Notes: generated by a model not told the origin, from the sequence alone. Counted from the stretch's first letter, positions 22,482-35,225 are shown. The stretch is 64,000 bases of DNA from Alnus glutinosa (GCF_958979055.1 NC_084897.1:24145628-24209627); one strand, 5' to 3'. Made by a program: numbers and translations.

Positions 22482-23802
22482 TGACGCTCGATCGTAATTG
22501 TGCTTGACCAAATTGGATTAGATTAACATGCTTAATCTTAATACTCTCTCTCTCTCTCTCTCTCTCTTTAATTTGTTCTATTAACATATAGTCTTTCTTT
22601 TTCTTATATATACGTGCCTTCAAAGGGATCGAGAAATTCGATCTACTATTATCTTCTTCGTTTTTGTATAATGATTTAAAAACTAATATAACTTCTAATT
22701 AACTAATTATGTATAAGATGGTGTCTGCCCTTGATCTGTGCATCTCACTAAACGGATTTGATGGGCTGGCTAGCTTTGATTTCCATACAATCATTCATCA
22801 TAGCTAGAATAATTGAAAGGGAGTATTCATGTGCGACATGAGAGTCAACATCTTCGAATATAGTTTAGAGTGGTCAGATGTTAAATTAGGTTGGAGGTTG
22901 GAGCAGCTAGCTAGCTGGTTGCCCTTAACATTGAGCCTGTCTAGCTCGTGACCTATGTGTGAAAAGCCTGGTCCATTTTCACCGCCTACGCCAAAGATGT
23001 TGGTTTTTTCAAATTTTTTTTTTTTTTTTTTCCTTAAAATTTTAACCATTAATTTTAATTAATTAATTTTTTTTCTTAATGACGAATCTACTATTATTAA
23101 AAGATTCTTAATTTTTTTTATTAGTTGTCACATGTTAAAATAACAAAATCGAAATCATTTAATACATAGCGATTAACACACCACAAAAAAACTTGCAGTT
23201 TAGCCATATGGCTACAATACCTGATATTGTTGCCAAGTGGCTATTTTGCTACGGAAAAATGTTAGATTTACAACACCAATACAACAACTGTACAACAATC
23301 CCTCACATGAGGGTGGGTCCCACATACTGGGGTCCACCCTCATGTGAGGGATTGTTGTACAGTTGTTGTATTGGTATTGTACAAGAATCAAATCCCTTTG
23401 CTATGTGGTAGATTACCGACGTCACGATTTCGCCACGTGGGTAAACCACCACGTAGCAAAATGTTTGCGCAAGTAATTAGTCACATGGATTGTTTTCACG
23501 TCGTCAATTAGCCATGTGGTACATAAGCCACGTGGCTAAAAAATTCATATTTTTTCCAACTTTTTTTGGAATTGAAATTTTTACATTTTTTTTTTTATAA
23601 TTTTAATAAATTAGCCATGTGGTGTATTGTCCACGTCTCCAATTGGCCACGTGGCATATATACGACGTGGCTATTTTTTTTCTTTTTTTTTTTATTTTGA
23701 CAAATTAAAATTTTAGCCACGTGGCCAATTAGCCACATAACAAATAAGCCATGTCTCTATTTACTTATATAGATTAAAAAAATTAATTAAAAGACAATTG
23801 TG
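22482..23802 (+). repeat. Segment Z of unit A
   Basis: Collinear with 47114-48250 of unit B, starting GACGCTCGATCG. The second half (23190-23760) holds about ten CCACGTGGC-like words in both orientations, perhaps subterminal repeats of an old CACTA-like element. Homology stops at 23802-23806, exactly where CAD coding sequence begins. A MITE at 23254-23396 is present only here. Confidence 0.85.
23254..23396. mobile_element. Hairpin MITE (MULE type)
   Basis: The 143-bp element is almost one long hairpin (CCAATACAACAACTGTACAA paired with its complement). Flanks TTTGCTACG/TTTGCTATG give a 9-bp duplication with one mismatch. Unit B has the empty site near 47848. Confidence 0.85.
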
Positions 23803-25901
23803 AACGATTGGGGCATCTCTACTTACCCTATTGTTCCTGGGTACGCACTTTTCACTTCAATATTCTAAAATCCAGGATCGATTAGATTTGTTTTTCTTTT
23901 CTTTTTTTTTTTTAAATAAAAAAAAAAAAAAAAATTATGGGCCTTGCCGTAGTTGCATATATTTAAGTGCAGACAATTCATACAAAAAATTCTTATTGTA
24001 AATGCGACCAATATTCAAGTGTTCATGATTTTGAGATAAAATAAACTTATTTTAAATGTCTCAATAATTTTAGTTTTAAGAGTCCACTTAAGTACCATTG
24101 TCGTCTTTATTATTAAATGGGAACGCAGTACAAACTTATTTAAGGAAAAATTGTATTATTGATCCTTGTAGTTAGTCTAAATTACAAATCGCTATATCTA
24201 TTATTAAAATTATTTTGAAAATCTCTTAGTTGACTTAATTTACAAATAGCTCATTGAAGTTAAAATTAATTTTATTTATTTAATTTAGTGAATAAAAATT
24301 AAAAAAGTATATTTTAAAAAAATAATAGAAAAAGGGGTGGCTGCCGTTTTTTTCTTTTCATTTTTTTTTTAAAAAAATATAAATTTTTAAGTTTTATTTA
24401 TTTATATTTTTAAAATATTTATATTATTTATTAAGATTGATATGTGTCGCCATCTTATTGACGCTAATGTGACGCCTAACGGAATATTTTAAAATTTTTA
24501 ACGAAATTTGATTCTAGAGAGCGATTTCTAAATTAAGCCAATTACAAAAATCTTTAAATTAATTTTGATACCAAATTGAACGATTTGTAATTTAAGCTAA
24601 CTACAAATACGATACAAATTTTTCCTTATTTAATTCTAATGTTCACGGTCAACCTAGTATACAACCGACCCTTTTATGTTGGACGACCCATAACGGCCGG
24701 GTCTCTTTATTATGTCCTTATCTTTTTATTTTATTATTGAAATTAAGCGGACATTTTTATCAAAGAAAAATTACGAGTTTCTTTGCATCTCCGTTAATTA
24801 GAAAAAGCTTTTGTTAATTAAAATTTTGACTTGCAGGCACGAAATCGTTGGAGAAGTCACAGAAGTGGGGAGCAAGGTGAAGAAGGTTAAAGTGGGAGAG
24901 AAAGTGGGTGTTGGATGCATCGTCGGTGCGTGTCACTCCTGCGAGAACTGCAACAATGACCTTGAAGTTTATTGTTCAGAAATGTTGTTCACCTACAATT
25001 CTGTTTACCACGACAAAACAATCACATATGGAGGCTACTCAGACACAATGGTAGCTAACGAGCGCTACATCGTCCGCTTCCCGGAAAACATGCCACTTGA
25101 CGCCGGAGCTCCACTCCTATGTGCTGGAATCACAGTTTACAGTCCCCTAAAATATTTTGGTCTTGCCGAGCCGGGTAAGCATATTGGGATTGTCGGCCTG
25201 GGTGGCCTTGGCCATCTCGCTGTTAAATTTGCCAAGGCTTTTGGGGTCAACGTGACGGTAATTAGCACCTCCATTACCAAGAAGGACGAAGCCTTGGAAC
25301 ATTTTGGTGCTGACTCATTTTTAATTAGCCGTGACCAAGAACAAATGCAGGTAAATTCCTCATGTTTTGCAATTTCTGTGATTGATGCTATTTCCTGTAT
25401 GCATTTTCACCTTGATTAAATTCGTGTAGGCTGCCATGAACACAATGGATGGTATCATCGATACAGTATCTGCTGTGCACCCAATTTTGCCATTAATCGG
25501 TCTATTGAGGTCCCATGGAAAACTTGTTATGCTGGGTGCGCCGGACAAGCCGCTCGAGCTACCAGTGTTTCCTCTGCTTTTGGGTAATTTCATATATAAG
25601 ACAAATGACAAATTTTGTCATTGTTATATATATATATATTTATGTTGGATTCCTCTTTTATTTTATTGATTTAAAAGTATTTGTGAAAACAGGAAGGAAG
25701 ATGGTTGTGGAGAGTGCTTTGGGCGGAATGAAGGAGACACAAGAGATGATTGACTTTGCGGCAAAACATAACATCACGGCAGACATTGAGCTTATTTCGA
25801 TGGAGTACGTGAACACGGCAATGGAGCGTCTTGCTAAGGGTGATGTTCGGTACCGATTTGTAATTGACGTTGGAAACACCTTGGCTGCTACCAAGCCTTG
25901 A
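23803..25901 (+). pseudogene. Cinnamyl/mannitol alcohol dehydrogenase-like gene, 5' truncated
   Basis: Four coding pieces remain: 23803-23840 (NDWGISTYPIVPG), 24837-25350, 25430-25583 and 25693-25901, all with GT-AG junctions and matching phase, about 305 codons. The family is zinc- and NADP-dependent medium-chain dehydrogenases that reduce cinnamaldehydes or oxidise sugar alcohols in the cytosol. Visible: GHEIVG with catalytic-zinc residues, the structural-zinc cysteines (CHSCENC...C) and the Rossmann [14 protein letters not shown]. The usual length is about 360 aa. The first 55-60 residues, with the catalytic-zinc cysteine (GICHSD), are missing because the gene begins in mid-exon at the end of repeat segment Z. 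The rest is undamaged, so truncation is young. A MITE lies in the first remaining intron. Confidence 0.88.
24144..24625. mobile_element. MULE-type MITE in a CAD intron
   Basis: Ends GGAAAAATTGTATTATTGAT and its inverted partner pair over about 45 bp (TTAAATTACAAATCG words), flanked by TTATTTAA on both sides. No coding sequence. Length 482 bp. Confidence 0.7.
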
Positions 25902-26067
25902 AGACTAAAAAAAAAAGGTTTTCTCTACTTATGTACTTTCAATTCGAATAACCTTTAGTAAAATGAAAAGTTAATTCTTGCCTCCTTAAATTTTTATTAT
26001 TTTTCTAATTATTGCCTCAAAATTTAAAAAAATTCAATTTAATATAGCAAAATTCTAATTAAATAAA

Positions 26068-26246
26068 GAGAAATGCTTGGTTGTACACTCTCATCCCACT
26101 CTTATCCCACCCTTGTGTACTTGGATCAATAATGTGAGAGATAATAGAGAGAGTATAGTGGACCCTATTTTTTTAACAACATTATTGGTCTACGTAAACA
26201 AGAGTGGGATAGGAGTGGGATAAGAGTGTACAACCAAGCATTTCTC
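26068..26246. mobile_element. Hairpin MITE (MULE type), 179 bp
   Basis: Near-perfect inverted ends (GAGAAATGCTTGGTTGTACA and complement) with a perfect 9-bp duplication TTAAATAAA (26059-26067, 26247-26255). Confidence 0.92.
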
Positions 26247-26255
26247 TTAAATAAA

Positions 26256-27512
26256 AGAGCTTCCACGAGTTAATTGAGTTCCTAGCTATTCAGTCGGTGT
26301 GAAAAACAAGGTGGTTAATTCTTGGAGCCATTCTACACATCATGCACCCCTCATCCTCCCTACAACAATTGATAACAACTTTGACTCTTCATACACTCAT
26401 CAAAAAAGTGAGAAAAGAAAAGAACACGTGGCACTTCGATCATCCTACATTTCTTCAAGGTTGAAGTGAGAGAAACTGACCGACAACTCGACAAGCGTGT
26501 TCTGCATGGGCAGAAACTAATTGCGTGTGAGATGGTGCCAACGTCCAGCCGGGAAAAAAGCTGAGACATGGGTATGCTGTGAGCAGTGAGTTTTTAATTT
26601 TGAATTAATAAAAAGTTATAAATATGATATAAAGTAAAAAAATTATATTTTGAATAATAATAAAAAAATTATTAATATGACATAAAAAGTAAAAAAAATT
26701 ATGATATTTTGATGTTCATCGCTACTGAAAAATAAAAAAAAGTACAATTATTACTCTGATCTGTTCATGGTGTTGCCAATAATAATAGCCCATACTGGTA
26801 GTATGGTACTATGGAAAAGCAAGAAAAGGACCTGCTAAACATAGCCCATACTGATATTATGGTACTAGGGAAAAGCAAGAAAAGGACCGTGATGTTACGA
26901 GTTCCTTTCATTTATTTTTACTTTTTCACAAAAAAAAAATCGCTTCAAAATATTTTAACTTTTACAATTTTTATATCATATTATTAATTTATTATTATTA
27001 TTTAAATAAAAAAAATTTACTACAATATAATTTTTATTTATTTTTTATAAAAATTCATTTTACTCTAAAGATATAACATATTATCACTTTATTATATGAA
27101 CAAAATATTTTACTTTATATCGTATCAATCACTTTTTATCATTCAAAAATAAGACAATCGATGTCTGTCCTTTTTTATACCCGTGTCAAAAACTATTATC
27201 TTGTACAATTACAAACTATAAGAAGTTCGTGTTTATTGTGCCTTTGCAAAAACTTGTCTTGCAACTGAGTGTTTGAATTCGTTTTGTTATGTGATTATTT
27301 TTATTATATTTAAAATTGTGAATATTGAAAATTTTTATTTTTTGAAATTATTTTTGGATAGTTTAAGGAACTTGAGATAAAAAAAATTTAAAAAAAAAAG
27401 GATAAAATTTTAGTAGAATTTTAACTCAAAAAAAACAACCCAAACATGTTGAAAAATAATAAAATATAATAAAAAAAACAAGTGTTATCCAAACATGCCC
27501 AAACTATTTACT
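26256..27512. other. AT-rich intergenic DNA
   Basis: Contains a short repeated passage (CATACTG.TA.TATGGTACTA..GAAAAGCAAG) at about 26789-26830 and 26844-26887. No gene or RNA is recognised. Confidence 0.6.
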
Positions 27513-27521
27513 TATTTAGAA

Positions 27522-27887
27522 TGGATAATTGTACCACTGGTCCCTGAGGTTGGCCTAACTTACGAATCATTATCTGTGGTACAAAAAGTTCATAGAAGGT
27601 AATTGTGGTAAACTATAATTACGAATCACTCTCTGAACCCGTTTTATGTCCACCAAATTAATATAATCCGTTAATTTGCTTCGTCATATAAATAATGAGA
27701 CAACCTCTAAATATAATTTGTATTACAATCTACTAACAGACTCTGTTAACTTAGTGAACTGAAAACGTGTTAAGGGAGTGATTTGTAATTATAGTTTACC
27801 ACAAGGGCCCTCTATAAACTCTTTGTACCACAAGGAATGATTTGTAATTTAAGCCAACCCCAAAAAAACCAATAATGCAATTATCCC
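27522..27887. mobile_element. MULE-type MITE, 366 bp
   Basis: Inverted ends (GGATAATTG...CAATTATCC) with pairing over about 100 bp, flanked by TATTTAGAA/TATTTACAA (9 bp, one mismatch). Related in its ACGAATCA/TACAAATC words to the 24144 element. Confidence 0.8.
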
Positions 27888-27896
27888 TATTTACAA

Positions 27897-29053
27897 TTCA
27901 ACTATTGTCAATTCATATTTCTTAAATTGATCGCTTTTTATTCTTTCTTCAACTGCAATGGACGCATGCTAGTTAAACAATGGCAACAGAGGAAAACAAA
28001 TTGTTGAACAATTTTCGGTGGCCAGTCACCGAGCCTGCACTTTCTTGAAGATGACATGGCAACAAATTTATTTTTGGGTTAATTATTATTTAGATCATTT
28101 TTTTATAAAACATAAAAAAAATTTGACCGTTATGTTAGATGGAAATTCAAATTTGACAAAAACATTCCTAAAATACTCTTATTTTGACAATTGTAAAACC
28201 AAAAATTAGCCTTTTTATTTATTAATTAGTAGAAAAAAAAATATTAACAAATTATTGATTTTTTTAGGAAAAAGTATACATATCGCCATCAAACTACCAT
28301 TTTATTGTTAATGTCTACTTTTCTTTTTTAAAAAAATATATAAAAAAATGATAATTTTGATTTTTCAATGGTCAAAATTATTGTATTTTTGAAACATTTT
28401 GGTCAAATTTGATTTCTCATCGAACATAACGGTCAAGACTAATAGATGAAACTAAATAATAACAGATTAACAGTTTGAACGATCAAATCATGACACTTGT
28501 CAGTTCGTAATACTTCATAAAAAATGACGATTAGTTTAGAGAGTTAAATAATATTGAACCCAAATTTTTATATTGATTTTGGTTGGCAATAATGGTTGTT
28601 ATATCCTTACAATTTGACAGAAAAATGTGGAAATGGAATTGTTAACTAAAGGTCTTTTTGACAACAACATGCACCCACCACAGGGAATTGATTGTTGGGG
28701 ACGAAAAATCGTCTCCCAACCGGCATTTATAATAAATAAATGTTCTTTTAAAAAAAGAAAAAAAGAAAAAAAAACTTATTTTAATGGAAAGGGGGAAAGG
28801 GCACGGTAACCCGCCCCCGCCAATCAGCCCTTCCTACCACAACAGCAAGTTTTGATAGGCAAGAGCCAACAACGAAAAAAGAAAAAGAATATAGATAAAA
28901 GTAATTTTCTTTTCTTTTCTTTTTGAAAAAGAATAGGATAAGGGGAAAGGGGAAATCACCCGCAAATAGTTGAAAGGCAAGAGAATTTCAAACGAGAGTA
29001 GATTTTTATTGATTTCAAACGAGAATTTCACAAATATTAAATTGGTTTCCATT
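27897..29053. other. AT-rich intergenic DNA with a possible MITE
   Basis: At 28076-28562 GGGTTAATTATTATTTA and an inverted GTTAAATAATATTGAACCC suggest another terminal-repeat element, but no clean target duplication is seen. No gene is recognised. Confidence 0.5.
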
Positions 29054-29062
29054 TAGATTTTT

Positions 29063-29285
29063 GGGTTAAATATATAAAAGCCCCCCAAACTACCACCCTT
29101 TCTCCGGATGGCCCCCCGAACTCGGATGGCCCCCCGAACTACCAACACTGACACTCCGACCCCCCAAACTACCAAACTCTCATTTTTTGGCCCCCTCCGT
29201 CAGTTTAAGTCGTCAAATTGGATGGAAAATGCCCACCTGCCGTGCACGTGAGTTTTAAAGCCCCAGAAGCCCGAAATTGCCCCTC
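29063..29285 (+). repeat. MULE-2 left terminal inverted repeat
   Basis: Pairs with 36182-36404. Holds CACGTG at 29245-29250 and is upstream of the GRF gene. Confidence 0.93.
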
Positions 29286-29349
29286 TGTACAAGTATGATG
29301 GTTCTAATGGTTCTTCTAAAATGACTCGATCACGTCTTTAGATGGAACC

Positions 29350-29590
29350 AGCCCCCGAAGCCCCCGAAAGTCGCCTCTCCACACGCCGACGACGCTTTCC
29401 AAAGCAGCAGCTCGGAGGAGGACACCGGTCGACGCATTCCGGCAGCCCCCGAAGGTCGCCTCTCCACACGCCGGCGACACATTCCAAAGCAGCAGCTCGG
29501 AGGAGGACACCGGTGGACGCAATCCGGCAGCCCCCGAAGGTCGACGCATTCCGGCAGCCCCAAAAGGTCGCCGCCGTTTTCGTCACTTTT
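29350..29590 (+). repeat. GC-rich direct repeats in the GRF gene leader
   Basis: A unit of about 90 bp containing CCAAAGCAGCAGCTCGGAGG and GGCAGCCCCCGAAGGTCG occurs about twice, with a partial third. It lies between the left terminal repeat and the GRF gene. Minus-strand frames here are products of the repeat. Confidence 0.75.
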
Positions 29591-30279
29591 GACAGAGGCC
29601 GACGAGCTTGCCACCCTTGACATCTCGAAACAAGGTCGATTTTAGGTTTTATTTTGTTTCAATTTTAGGGTTTTATTTGATTAATTTGGAACAATTCTTA
29701 GGGTGTTCTATTTGAGTGTGAGTTTGATTTTGTGGACGAATGGATGTTTGATGGGGTTTGTTGTTGTTGAGATTTTTGTGATGCACAGTGATTGTTTGAT
29801 GAAATGCCTAAATGGGTGGGTGTTTGATGGGGTTTGTCTTTGTTGAGATTTTTGTGATAGACATCTCATTTAACTAGAAGAAGGTGGCTATCATCAGAGA
29901 TGTTTGACACTTCTGATCGAGTTTAATTTCAAAAAGGCTACTAAAAAAATTCTGCTTGTTTAAAGAAAAAAAATAAAAAAGGAGATGTTCTCCAGCACAT
30001 GATTCATCATTCAACATCATGTCGGTAAATATTATATATGTATCACCTGTCTCTGTCTAAGTAGATTACTTGCTTCAATAGTTACTAAAAAGCATGACTA
30101 GAATGTATATGGTGATAACAGAAACATTTACCTATACAATAGTATTGATAGACTTCCAAATTAGGAGCCTTTGTCCTCCCATAGGGAGTTCAACTAGGAT
30201 TTACTTTTATGATTATTTGCAATCAATTAAAAGTCTAATTGGTTCTGTTGCATGCAATATTTTGTGTAGGCATTACCAA

Positions 30280-30784
30280 ATGTCTACAACCAGTGATTTG
30301 TCAAGTGGTCCCCCTTTATGTTACTGTGGTGTTCCTGCACGTGTTAGGAACTCTTGGACTGAGACTAATCCCACTAGAAAGTGGTATGGATGTATTAACT
30401 ACAAGGTAAATCTTGAAATTAGCTTTGTGTTATATGTTGTTGTTAGTAGTTTGACATATTTACCTTCTTTTCTTTTTTTTCCTGCAGAGAGCCTGTGACT
30501 GTGACTTTTTTAAATGGGCTGATAATGCGATGTCTGCTTATGAAAAAGGTTTAATGGAATATCTACGACGAATGGAAGAAGGGAGATACGATGATAATGA
30601 CAAAGTTGAGAAGATGATTGAAAGAAAATGCAATGAACATTATGCTAAACTACGTCGAGAATTTGGGTTGGGTCAAAATAATGGGAGAACGTTTCGAGCT
30701 ACGTCTTTAGTAATCATTTTGCTATTAGTATTTTACTTTTGTGGTTATAGTGGACCTAGAGGTACTAACTTGATGTTAAACTGA
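30280..30784 (+). CDS. GRF-type zinc-finger protein with C-terminal hydrophobic tail (MULE-2 second gene)
   Basis: Exon 1 is 30280-30405, the intron 30406-30487 (GT-AG) and exon 2 30488-30784, phase 0, giving 140 aa. Residues 14-52 match a GRF zinc finger: CYCG at 14, then TNPTRKWYGC, then CDFFKWAD. These fingers are known in nucleic-acid enzymes such as topoisomerase III and NEIL3, where they bind single-stranded DNA. A charged helical part (YLRRMEEGRYDDNDKVEKM...) follows, then a hydrophobic stretch SLVIILLLVFYFCGY at the C terminus, as in tail-anchored proteins. It is undamaged and faces the transposase. MULE-1 carries a relative. Analogy to mudrB of maize is positional only. Its role is unknown; helping transposition, DNA-end binding or anchoring to a membrane are guesses. 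Confidence 0.82.
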
Positions 30785-31293
30785 AATTATGGAAACAGTT
30801 CAGTTGTAGTTACAGCAACATGTAATATTTTGTTGAAATGTTATATATCTCTAGTTGTTGTAGTGTTATTTATCAAATGGTTTTTTGAAATGTTATGCAC
30901 AACCTAACCTCTGTACATTCCAAATTGTTAAAAGTGGTCAACAAACACAACCCCACCTGTGGCGAATCAACATTGTGAAATAAACACAACAACCCCACCT
31001 ATGTGGAATCGAATAACACAACTTCATCTATATAAAAAAAAAAAAAAAGAATAAACACAACCTCAAATATCATATCTATCACTTAATTAAAAGTCCACAA
31101 ATAACATATCTATCACTTACTTAAAACCCAACATAGACCATCAATTAAGTCATTAAACAACGAAAGCAACAACATTACAATGCCATCCAACAAAAGCAGC
31201 AACAAAAAGCAACAACAAAAGCAACAATCCAACCAAAAGCAACAACACATAAGATTGTTTAACCAATAACAAACAAAAAACTACAGGAATGAG

Positions 31294-34200
31294 TTAATAT
31301 TTTTTCCACTCGGGCTTCTTCCTCTTTCTTTGGTTAGCTTCAAAAACTTCAATTGTCTTCTCAACAGTTGGAACAATATTGCGGGCCCTTGTTGCAGGCT
31401 TTGATGAAGACCCTACTGGCTGAGAAGAACATACTTCCTGAGAGGACCCTGTTGGCTGAATAGGCCCTACAGGCTGTGAAGACTCTGATCGTCGTGGAGG
31501 TGCATACAGTCGTACAGTATTCACAGTACCTTGAATCTGTAATTACAATGTAAAGCAATGTTGTGAGTAAAAAATAAGAATAAAATTAAACACATAAATA
31601 ACAAATGTTGTGAGTTCTTACAAAAGTATTTGACTGATGCTGCTGAGGTTGTGACTGAGGATGCTCTACTTGCGGCCCATACCACTTTACAGTGTTGACA
31701 GTACCAGGGGACTATCAAGACACATTAATTAGCAACTGAACATAATTTATTCATAAACTAGCTAAGTTAAAAAGGTAATGAAATATAAAAGATAAATATT
31801 GTGGGTGCTCACAATGACATTGGTTTGGGTCCAAGGTTGCGACCGAGTAGACTGACCTACTGCTTGCGGTCCTACTTGAGGCCCATACCACCTTACGGTG
31901 TTGACAGTACCTTGGGACTGTTAAGACACATTAGTTTGTTTACAAATAAATAAACAACACATAAATTATGAGTGTTTTCAGTGCTAACCCAAGCATTGGT
32001 TCGACTCCGAGTTTGAGGCTGAGATTGAGGCTGAGTCTGAGGCTGAGTCTGAGTCTGAGGCTGAGACTGAGTTCTACCTCTGCCTGAAACCCTTGAAGCT
32101 GTAAGCCCTGGTGGGATTGGTGGACCCATACCCCTGCCCCTACCAATAGCCCTGCTACCCCTACCCCTACCCCTACTCATACCCATCCCCCTACCTCTAC
32201 CTCTACCTCTAGACGATGCAACAGTGGCTTGTGGGGTACTAGGGGGAATATTAGGGGGAATTGAGGGCTGCAAAATGTAGTTAAGAGTTTTGAGTATTAG
32301 TGTCAAAAGTAGTGAAAAATTCCAAAAAAGTAGTGAGAGTATTGAAAGCTACCGGTTCAGTATCAAATGTAGATTGGGGATTCGATTCACTATCAACTGC
32401 AGATTGTACCTAGCACATTAGATAAACAATTATCAAGTAAAAAATTAAGCAACACAATTAAAAAGTCCAAAAAATTTTGGGACAAGGTATTTACCTCACT
32501 ACTAGACTGTCCTCTATAATTCACTGCTTCTGTTCTTATACGGGGGCATGTTCTTACATTGTGTCCAATCACCTTGCATCTTTGACATCTCATGACAACC
32601 CCACCCTTCCTTATCCTGTATTGATTCCTGGGCTCGTCTGGTCCTCTAGTCCTTACTGTTCTCGGCCTCCCAGGTTGTATTCTACTCATTGGTGGGTCTA
32701 CATGCTCGCCGTTTGTTTTTGTCCACTGTTCTTCTCCAGGCATGGGATACACAACAGGTTCATATGCCTTTCTAAGCATATCCACAATGTACCAATCAGA
32801 AACATAGTCTACAGGTTCAACACCATCAATCCATATTGCACATATTGCATGTGCACATGGGATACCTGTCATATCCCATTGTCTACATCCGCAAGTTCTT
32901 CTCACTAGATTCACTACATATTGATTCTGCTTGTCTGTGATTTCAAAGAACCCATCCCCAGCATACACGCCGTAGCAATGACCAGCATCACGTGAGAGTT
33001 CATCTAACAGCACCATAATTTTGGGACAAATCCTTCCTTCCATGTTACTGATGCCTTCCCACTTCTTTTGGTATCTCTTCATCAATTTCGTTCTCAACAT
33101 TTCAAGCAGCGATATAATTGGCAAGTCACATTGTTTCAAAATCCAAGCATTGAAACATTCTGACAGGTTGTTCACAATTAAGTCACACTTAGGGAAGGTA
33201 CTGAACCAAGACCTCGCCCACGTGCTTGGGTCAATCTTGGACAAGTAATCGTACGCATCGGGGCTTATCTCATTTAGTTCCTCAATTTCCCTTCTCCATT
33301 CAGCCTCTGTGTATGCTGCAGCCGCGCCCCACAGCTTATCCTTCAACGCCAAACCTTTATGACCTGCATCTCTGTAGTTTGCGTATAAATGTCTACAACA
33401 AATTCGGTGCTCAGCATTGGAAGCAACCGAATCTAAACTCGGTACCAAACCCTGCACAAAGTAAAAATTAATATGTCAATCAAACATTCACATATACATC
33501 ATTAATAATATGAAGGAATATTTTTAATTGGTACTTTACCTTCTGGCGATCCGAAATAAATGTCCATCCTTCTGCGGGAGGAGTGCCGAGGTCCGATAGC
33601 AAAGCTTCTAAGAACCAGGTCCAACTATTTTTAGTTTCGGCTTCCACAACTGCAAATGCAACTGGATACATCTGGTTGTTTGCATCCCTCGAAATCGCGG
33701 CCAATAGTTGGCCCTTATGCGGGCCTTTTAAGAAGCATCCATCCAGGCCAATGATTGGTCTACAACCAGCAAGAAAACCTCTTTTCATGGCCGCTAAAGA
33801 GAAGTACAACCTCTGAAATTTTCCTGGAATATCAGGTAACGGCCTCTCTATCTTCATCATTACGCAACTGCTAGCATTTGTTACTCTTATCATCTCTAAA
33901 TAATCCCACAACTTGTTGTACTGTTCATCCAATTTTCCACGGATCTTGTCTTTTGCAAGTTTTCTAGCCCTGTACAGCCTGTGCTCTTTGACATCCACAC
34001 CCCACCTACCCTTCACCTCCTCTACAATTGCCTTTACAGGCATGTTTGGTTGTGCTCATGTCTCCTCCTACAACTGTGTTTTGGCTGAAATGATCTTACT
34101 TCAAAGGATTCCTCATCCTTGCACTTGCGCCCATAAATCCTATATTTACAATGTTCATCCCTGCATATCACTACACACTTGGCAAGGTAATTCCTCTTGA

Positions 34201-35026
34201 ACTTAACATCCTTTCCCATTTTTACATTACACTCTCTAACCGCCTCTCTAAAAACCTGTATCGACGGGAATTTTGTACCAACCACAAACTCTGGATTACC
34301 CATGTCAGTCAGATGGAACTCAGACCGCTTTGTCACATGTTTTCTCCGACTCTGGGAGGCTACCTCGTAATCCTCATCACTCTTGGGAGGAGATGTAAGA
34401 ATGTCACTGCGTGCCATGTCTGAGTTGGCATCATCATCATCATCATCATCATCATCAGACCCCTCATCAACAACTTGCTCTTCACTCTTATCACCCTCTT
34501 CACTATCTTCACCCTCCCTACAACCATCTCTATCTTCACTACCCTCTCTCATGCCTGTGCTAGTAGATGGCCCAGTCACATCATTATTCTGAACAAAAAG
34601 ATCAGGTTCATTCACCTCATCCCAATATAGATCGTCTCGATCGATCCTAGAACAACCCCCTTCGTCATCCCCATAATCATCATTATCATCATCATCATTG
34701 TCAGGAATGGACTCACTGAATGAATTTATGTACAACTCAACAACTGGTAGACCTGCGTGTGCTTCAACCATTTCACGTACATCAAAGTTGGATGTAACTA
34801 ATTTCAATCTGTTATGCAGTGTACAACCCGGTAATAAGTAATAAATTAGGTCACCAGATTGATATCCATAATTTTTTGCTATACCCAGAATGACTGAAAA
34901 TGATAACTTATCATGCTCAATGGCCTCCGTGTACACATCTACATCACCCCCGACATAGGTATTCATGAACCGTCTGTCCATGTGACCTCCATAATGCACC
35001 TCAAAAACAAACTCTCGTCTAGTCAT
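31294..35026 (-). pseudogene. MuDR/MULE transposase of MULE-2, one frame-breaking deletion
   Basis: Exons on the minus strand: 35026-33541, 33452-32496, 32409-32353, 32267-31989, 31917-31813, 31711-31622 and 31536-31294. All introns are GT-AG, and every exon after the first is a multiple of three. Order: an N-terminal FEVHYGG domain, a long acidic linker with poly-D, the MuDR DNA-binding domain, catalytic core GLDGCFLKG and ISDRQK, SWIM motif (CGCRQWDMTGIPCAHA, intact), zinc knuckle CQRCKVIGHNVRTC, an RGRG-rich exon, and three exons sharing GTVNTVRWYGPQ. Compared with MULE-1, about 55 nt are missing near 34050 between the DNA-binding domain and the QPNMP segment, which shifts the frame. Otherwise the gene is fully open. 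It would be the cut-and-paste enzyme of the element in the nucleus. Confidence 0.9.
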
Positions 35027-35039
35027 CTTCACAAAAAAA

Positions 35040-35225
35040 TAGAAAGTGCAAAAAATAAGTAAATAATCCAATGCAAGACATAAGTACAAATAAATATATA
35101 AGCAAGAAATAAGTAAATAATCCAATGCAAGAAATAAGTACAAATAAATAAATAAGCAATAAATAAGTAAATAATCCAATGCAAGAAATAAGTACAAATA
35201 AATAAATATGCAAGAAATAAGCAAA
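35040..35225 (-). repeat. Three tandem copies of a 58-60-bp unit before the transposase start
   Basis: The unit contains AGTAAATAATCCAATGCAAG, repeated three times directly upstream of the ATG at 35026. The region is probably leader or leader intron, and the extended open frame through it is a repeat artefact. Confidence 0.85.

Noticed and set aside
29316-29623. Several GC-rich minus-strand frames in MULE-2
   Set aside because: Open only because of a direct repeat in the leader of the GRF gene; no domain.
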